A DNA stretch of 59,617 bases from Alphaproteobacteria bacterium (lineage in GTDB: Bacteria; Pseudomonadota; Alphaproteobacteria; Micavibrionales; Micavibrionaceae). The position numbers and the translations under genes were made by a program. The notes beneath the pieces are model-generated. The model was not told the origin of the DNA. It searched no databases and saw only the letters and a list, made by a program, of their open reading frames with translations. The stretch lies in the NCBI GenBank assembly GCA_020443075.1, contig JAGRIU010000021.1, forward strand, positions 1-59,617. Reading direction: 5' to 3'. Below, piece by piece: positions 55,050 to 59,617 of this stretch. Positions within the stretch are counted from its first letter, which is position 1, and the number at the start of each line of letters is the position of its first letter.

Positions 55050-55544
55050 TTCAGAAGATCGGGCAGTCGCCGGTTTTTGCGTCTAACGTGAAAACGGGAG
55101 GAAAGTCCGGGCTTCACGGAAAAACGGCGCCGGGTAACACCCGGGGGGCGAGAGCCTACGGACAGTGCAACAGAGAAGAGGTTTCCTGTATTTAAAACTG
55201 TGATTTTTAAAACGTCGTTTTAAAAATTGTACCGAGCACGAAGCAACACCAAAGGTGTTGTTCGCTTTTTAAAAGCAAACAAAGCAATGCTTTGCTTTGC
55301 GCGAGGCGGCCGAAGGCCGGTTGCAGGTAAAAGTGAAAGGGTGCGGTAAGAGCGCACCGCGCGGATGGTAACAAACGCGGCATGGTAAACCCCGCCGGAA
55401 GCAAGACCGAATAGGAACCGCATATCATGTTTTTCCGCATGGCGGTTCGGGTTGGTCGCTCAAGCGCCCTTGTAAAAGTGCGCGTAGATGAATGGCTGCC
55501 GCTTCTTTTAAGGAGTACAGAACCCGGCTTATAGATTTTCTGAA
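55050..55544 (+). ncRNA. rnpB: RNase P RNA, type A, with enlarged P12 region
   Basis: The catalytic RNA that trims tRNA 5' ends. Conserved blocks in order: GGAGGAAAGTCCGGGCT (about 55099), CGGACAGTGCAACAGAGA, GGTGCGGTAAGAGCGCACC, AATAGGAACCGCATATCATG and AGTACAGAACCCGGCTTATA. The ends pair (TCAGAAGATC with GATTTTCTGA, P1). About 150 nt (55175-55325), where the P12 arm sits, is expanded into a chain of short hairpins, making the RNA about 495 nt instead of the usual 380-430. Ends are approximate. Confidence 0.95.
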
Positions 55545-55555
55545 AATTTATGATC

Positions 55556-55592
55556 GGCCGTCAGAGATACTCTCTGGCGGCCTTTCTTTTTT
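55556..55592 (+). terminator. Rho-independent terminator after rnpB
   Basis: GGCCGTCAGAGA and TCTCTGGCGGCC pair (one G-T wobble) around a TAC loop, then TTTCTTTTTT. It lies 12 bp past the predicted RNA 3' end. Confidence 0.92.
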
Positions 55593-55637
55593 ATTGAATG
55601 CGCGAAACGGTTCGCGGGCCGCGGCCTCCAAATTGGG

Positions 55638-56126
55638 TTACGCATGAATATTGTCTATGCCTTGAGCGGCCAGCCACGCCCAGTCGAACAATTCGCCGGG
55701 GTCTTGTTTACGGTCCGGTGCGACGTCGGAATGCCCCAGCACGGTTTTGATCTCATGGCGGGCCATGATGTCTTTGCACAGAGCCGCGAGCGATTGCATC
55801 TGCGCGGGCGGAAACGGGCGGTAGCCCCATTCATGGCCCGGATTAACCAGCTCTATGCCGATGGAGAGCGAATTGATATCCGTCTGCCCTTCCCAGCAAG
55901 AAACGCCCGCATGCCAGGCGCGTTTATCTTCGCTCACAAGAGCAAAAATGCGCCCGTCTTCTTCGATGACGTAATGGGCACTGACTTTGGCGGCGGGGTC
56001 GCACAGACGCTCCAGCGCTTCGCGGCCCGTTTGCATGCCGGTATAATGAATAAGGATCATTGAAGGGGCTTGCCCTTCTGCGCGCCCTTCGAAGTTCGGG
56101 GATGTGTAAGAGGTATCAATTTGCAT
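55638..56126 (-). CDS. N-acetylmuramoyl-L-alanine amidase, AmpD type
   Basis: A 162-residue amidase_2 domain protein. Zinc ligands are the His in MILIHYTGMQ and the His in LGHSDVAPDRKQDPG, where the Asp of APDRKQDP is the likely third ligand. SAHYVIEEDGRIFALVSEDK and AWHAGVSCWEG form the substrate side. It lacks a signal peptide, so a cytosolic role in peptidoglycan recycling (cleaving anhydro-MurNAc-peptides) is likely. AmpD/AmiD assignment is by domain; naming is left open. Confidence 0.9.
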   Translation of the reverse strand: MQIDTSYTSPNFEGRAEGQAPSMILIHYTGMQTGREALERLCDPAAKVSAHYVIEEDGRIFALVSEDKRAWHAGVSCWEGQTDINSLSIGIELVNPGHEWGYRPFPPAQMQSLAALCKDIMARHEIKTVLGHSDVAPDRKQDPGELFDWAWLAAQGIDNIHA

Positions 56127-56279
56127 GTAACGATCCTGCGCCCTTAAACGAATGTTTATTTAACTTGGACGGCATAAATGAATTTATGCCTGCGTTCAAA
56201 CGCCACGCAGGCTTCGGCCTATGGGGCCGAGCCGCGGTCGCGGCTTTATATAACCTAACGCAAAGACAGGGATTTGGAA

Positions 56280-56909
56280 ATGCGTGATTTTTTCTGGCTG
56301 TTAGCGCTGGCCTTTCTGATATTCGGATTTATCCTGTTTATCGGAGGATCAGGGCGCGCAAGCGATCAAGGGAGCGATTTGATGGAGCAAAAACCCAAAG
56401 GCTATCCGGTGGCTTATTTCGCCGGAGGATGTTTCTGGTGCGTCGAGAGCGAATTCCGTTCGCTGGAGGGCGTTGTCTATACCCGCGCGGGCTATATGGG
56501 CGGGCATCTGGATAATCCGAAATACGAAGACACGCATGACAGTAAATCCGGCCATGCCGAGGCTGTGGAGGTGACGTTCGATCCGGCCAAGACCAGCTAT
56601 GAAACGCTGCTGACGTACTTCATGACCAAGGCGCATGATCCGACGCAGTTTAACCGCCAAGGCCCAGATGTCGGCACGCAGTACCGCTCGGCGCTGTTTC
56701 CCGTTGACGAGGCGCAGAAAGAAACGGCCGAAGCGGTCATTAAAAAGCTGGAGGCCGAGCATGTCTATAACAAGCCCATTGTGACGACGATTGAGCCACT
56801 CGCCACGTTCTGGGAAGCGGAGAGCTATCACCAACAATATTACGAGAAATACGAGGAGAAAAACGGGCGGCCGCATATCAATGACTGGCTGGCGCGTCAA
56901 CGTCGCTAG
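56280..56909 (+). CDS. msrA: Membrane-anchored peptide methionine sulfoxide reductase A
   Basis: MsrA reduces methionine-S-sulfoxide. The catalytic motif YFAGGCFWCVES (Cys near residue 49) and GYMGGHLDNPKYEDTHDSKS, GHAEAVEVTFDP, HDPTQFNRQGPDVGTQYRSA and the C-terminal YHQQYYEKY are all present. An N-terminal hydrophobic helix (FFWLLALAFLIFGFILFIGG, about 4-23) is not part of the usual cytosolic enzyme and points to a periplasm-facing, anchored form. I chose the ATG at 56280 over a TTG two codons earlier because AGGGA lies 8 nt upstream. Confidence 0.93.
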   Translation: MRDFFWLLALAFLIFGFILFIGGSGRASDQGSDLMEQKPKGYPVAYFAGGCFWCVESEFRSLEGVVYTRAGYMGGHLDNPKYEDTHDSKSGHAEAVEVTFDPAKTSYETLLTYFMTKAHDPTQFNRQGPDVGTQYRSALFPVDEAQKETAEAVIKKLEAEHVYNKPIVTTIEPLATFWEAESYHQQYYEKYEEKNGRPHINDWLARQRR

Positions 56910-57002
56910 AGCTTCGATCGTTGAGATTTAATCGCGTCACTCGTCGCTTATGTACGCCCATGTACACTACGCTCCTCGTTTCTAATTAAATCTCAACGCT
57001 CT
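56907..57002. repeat. Structured intergenic repeat, copy B
   Basis: A 96-nt hairpin element between msrA and ileS. A perfect 14-bp stem CGTTGAGATTTAAT (56919-56932) / ATTAAATCTCAACG (56985-56998) carries a loop with TCGTCGCTT (56941-56949), a small GTAC-GCCCAT-GTAC hairpin (56952-56965) and ACGCTCCTC (56969-56977). The loop blocks are those of copy A at 30839-30942; the stem sequences are unrelated. Its first bases overlap the msrA stop. Confidence 0.7.
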
Positions 57003-57033
57003 TTGCTCCGGAACGCTTGCTGTTTATTTGAAT

Positions 57034-59617
57034 TTAAGCCGCTTTGGTTTTTTGATGTTTCACGACGTCGGCGCAGCGGTTACACAAGCCGTCGTTTTCA
57101 GCGACCTCAGGCAGAACTTTCCAGCAGCGCACGCATTTTTCGCCGGAGGCTTTTTCGATTGTGACCGAAGGTGCCCCTTGAGAGATTCGAACGGCTGAGG
57201 TGATGCAGACATCGGCCATATCGACGCTTTTGAGGGTCTCTGCGTTTTCCGCCGTGACGACGGGCAGAGCCTCCAGCGAGGAACCAAGCGTTTTATCGGC
57301 GCGCAGCGGTTCGATGGCCGCTAAGACTTCGCCCCTTATTAATTTTACATACTCCCACTTCGTTGCAAGAGTGGTATTTTCCCACTCTTTTGGAATGATT
57401 GGGAATTCGCGCAAATGGATGCTATCGGCGGCTTCGAACAAGCCTTGTGGTCTATGGGACCAGGCTTCTTCGGCTGTGAAGCTCAGGATCGGGGCGAGCC
57501 ATGCGGATAGGCAGGAAAAGATCTCGGCCATGACGGTGAGGCAGGCGCGGCGCTCAAAGCTCTCCAACGCGTCGCAGTACAAACGGTCCTTGCGGATATC
57601 GAAATAGAAAGCGCTGAGCTCCTGATTGCAGAATTCATGCAGCATCTTGGTCAGCTTCATAAACTCGAAAGCCTCAATGGCGGCGCGCACGGCTTTGTCC
57701 ATCTCGAAAAGCTTGTGCAGCATCAGGCGCTCAAGTTCGGGCACGCGCTCGTCGCTTAAATCCACGCGCTGGCCTGCTGTGAAGCCGTCAAGCGCGCCGA
57801 GCAGAAATCTCAGCGTGTTGCGGATACGGCGATAGAGATCGCCCGTGGTTTTGAGGGTATCGCCGCCGATGCGGATATCTTCGGCGTAATCGGCATTCAG
57901 CGCCCACAGGCGAATAATATCGGCGCCATATTGCTCCATCATTTTCAGCGGATCGACGACGTTGCCGAGGGATTTGGACATTTTATAGCCCTTTTCATCG
58001 AGCACAAAACCGTGGGTGAGCACGGTTTTATAGGGCGCGCGGCCTTTGGTGCCGCAGGATTCAAGGAGGGAGGATTGGAACCAGCCGCGGTGCTGGTCCG
58101 AGCCTTCGAGATAGAGGTCTATTTTCTCTACGCCTTCATATGCGGGCCATGTTTGGGTATCGCCGACGACGAATTCATGGGTCGAGCCGGATTCAAACCA
58201 GACATCGACGATGTCGTCGATTTTGTTGTATTGATCCGCTTTATCGCCGAGGAAGCGCTCTTTGACGCCGTCCTTGTACCACGCATCTGCGCCCTCTTCT
58301 TCGAAAGCTTGGGCGATGCGCTCGTAGAGATCGGGGTCGTTCAAGACCTCGCCGGTGTCTTTATGAACGAACAAGGCGATCGGCACGCCCCAGGCGCGCT
58401 GGCGAGAAATGCACCAGTCGGGGCGATTTTGGATCATCGCGGTAATGCGGGTTTCACCTTTAGCGGGGACCCATTTTGTATCCTTGATGGCTTTGAGAGC
58501 GCTCTGGCGGATTTGCCCTTCGCCGTCCATAGCGATAAACCATTGCGGAGTGGTGCGGAAAATCACCGGAGCCTTGGAACGCCAGCTATGCGGATAGTCG
58601 TGCTTAACCGAGCCTTTAGCCAGCAGCGCTCCGGCCTCATCCAGTGCTTTTATCGGGGCGAAGTTGCCCGGCCCCATCTTGCCGTCTTTGTCGTAGATTT
58701 CGAGACCGGCGAATAGCGGGACGTGCGGGCGAAACTTGCCGTCATCAGTGACGTTGTCGGTGATTTCGATTCCATTGGCCACACCGAGGTTAAAGTCGTC
58801 TTCCCCGTGACCGGGGGCGATGTGAACAAAACCCGTCCCGGCATCGGCACTCACGAAGTCTCCGGCCAGCGCGGGCACTTCAAAGCTATCATAGCCCTGC
58901 GCATGTAACGGGTGTTTAGCGACAGTCCCGGCCAGATCTTTGCCTTCAAAACGGGAGAGCAGCTTCCAGTCTTCAATTTTCGCTTGTTCTTTGACACTAT
59001 CAGACAGCGCCGTGGACAGGACAAGCTTGTCTCCCACTTTTGCACGGCATTCCTTGCCGACGGCCTGCACTTCATACACGCCGTAGGGCAACGCCTCGCC
59101 ATAAGCCAGTGCGCGGTTCGATGGCAAGGTCCAAGGGGTTGTCGTCCAGATGACGATGCTTGCACCTTCAAGTTCGGGTACAGGCGTTTCAATGATCGGA
59201 AACTTCACCCATACGGTGATGGATTTGTGTTCTTTATATTCCACTTCGGCTTCGGCGAGGGCGGTTTTTTCGACCGTGGACCACATGACGGGCTTGGCGC
59301 CTTTGTAGAGGCTGCCCCCCGTTCCATCTTTAGAGAGGGCAAATTTGTGGATTTCGCGCACGATTTTGCTTTCGGCGCGGAAGGTCATGGTGCGATACGG
59401 ATTTTGCCAATCACCGCTGACGCCGAGCCTTTGGAACTGCGCGCTTTGCGTATCGACCCAGCCTTGGGCAAACTGGCGGCATTCCTCGCGGAATTCGAGA
59501 ATATTGACTTCGTCCTTGTCCTGTCCGGCGTTTCTATATTTTTCCTTGACTTTCCATACGATGGCCAGGCCGTGGCCGTCCTATCCCGGTACATCCTGCG
59601 CGTCTTGGCCGGTCGTG
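57034..59617 (-). CDS. ileS: Isoleucyl-tRNA synthetase, 5' part outside the window, in-frame TAG near the edge
   Basis: Most of a class I isoleucyl-tRNA synthetase. Downstream of the edge come the CP1 editing domain (VIWTTTPWTLPSNRALAYGE, FVHIAPGHGEDDFNLG), DVWFESGSTHEF, GSDQHRGWFQSSLLES, the KMSKS loop YKMSKSLGNVVDP and the C-terminal zinc finger (CVRCWKVLPE, LCNRCADVV). The HIGH motif lies beyond the window. Reading back from 59388 the frame stays open and family-like to 59584, but the Trp codon of VPGWDCHGLP is TAG (59581-59583), with further unusual substitutions around it. It is either a nonsense-mutated gene or sequence error near a contig end. An ATG at 59388 begins the longest uninterrupted frame. 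Confidence 0.88.

Noticed and set aside
56060..56287. A 75-codon frame between the amidase and msrA
   Set aside because: It overlaps the start of the well-supported amidase on the opposite strand and its product matches nothing. The apparent frame is probably chance.

Overview
The window is about 60 kb of an alphaproteobacterial chromosome of roughly 50-55% GC. Lineage markers are the DUF1476 (ATP synthase zeta-type) protein, the split proton-translocating transhydrogenase pntAA-pntAB-pntB, the FtsZ C-terminus ending in a DIPAFLRRQ motif, the order murG-murC-murB / ddl-ftsQ-ftsA-ftsZ-lpxC-bamD-recN-ligA, and GANTC (CcrM-type) sites clustered upstream of cell-cycle genes. A Rhodospirillales- or Micavibrio-like organism is plausible, but this is inference from gene content only. 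No rRNA, tRNA, CRISPR array, prophage or intact insertion sequence was seen.

Layout. (1) 1-4.6 kb: a partial unknown gene, a helix-turn-helix/PyrE fusion overlapping nadK, purC, DUF1476, then bolA-like and grxD. (2) 4.6-10.7 kb, minus strand: the cell-elongation operon mreB-mreC-mreD-mrdA(PBP2)-rodA, and rpmJ. (3) 10.9-19.2 kb: a cyclic-nucleotide-binding EAL protein facing a CHASE2-cyclase that ends a type I secretion operon (tolC, Cys-less C39-like ABC transporter, HlyD adaptor). (4) 19.4-24.3 kb: pntAA-pntAB-pntB with an AT-rich membrane gene behind it, a lysophospholipase-like hydrolase and a small gene. (5) 24.3-30.7 kb, minus strand: ligA, a GIY-YIG gene bracketed by identical palindromes, an unknown AT-rich gene between copies of the recN 3' end, recN, bamD, lpxC. 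(6) 31-54.2 kb, minus strand: a long division and cell-wall (dcw) cluster, rsmH-ftsL-ftsI-murE-[unknown]-mraY-murD-ftsW-murG-murC-murB // ddl-ftsQ-ftsA-ftsZ. (7) 54.5-59.6 kb: an unknown gene, rnpB, an AmpD-like amidase, a membrane-anchored MsrA, and the 3' part of ileS.

The dcw cluster is the most unusual region. No full murF lies between murE and mraY; that slot holds a 156-residue unknown protein. A plus-strand island (36.5-41.8 kb) splits murB from ddl. It carries an alpha/beta hydrolase translationally coupled to a MurF-like ligase with an N-terminal membrane domain, two secreted proteins that look like diverged tandem paralogues, and two more unknown genes. mraZ is absent; the leader in its place has seven GANTC sites.

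The intergenic spaces are rich in structure. There are REP-like palindrome doublets, one of which supplies the murD stop codon. Two copies of a roughly 100-nt element have different but self-complementary stems around a conserved loop with a compensatory base-pair change. A long inverted-repeat element lies between mraY and murD. The RNase P RNA has a P12 region enlarged by a chain of five short hairpins. The window ends inside ileS, where the conserved VPGWD motif reads as an in-frame TAG.
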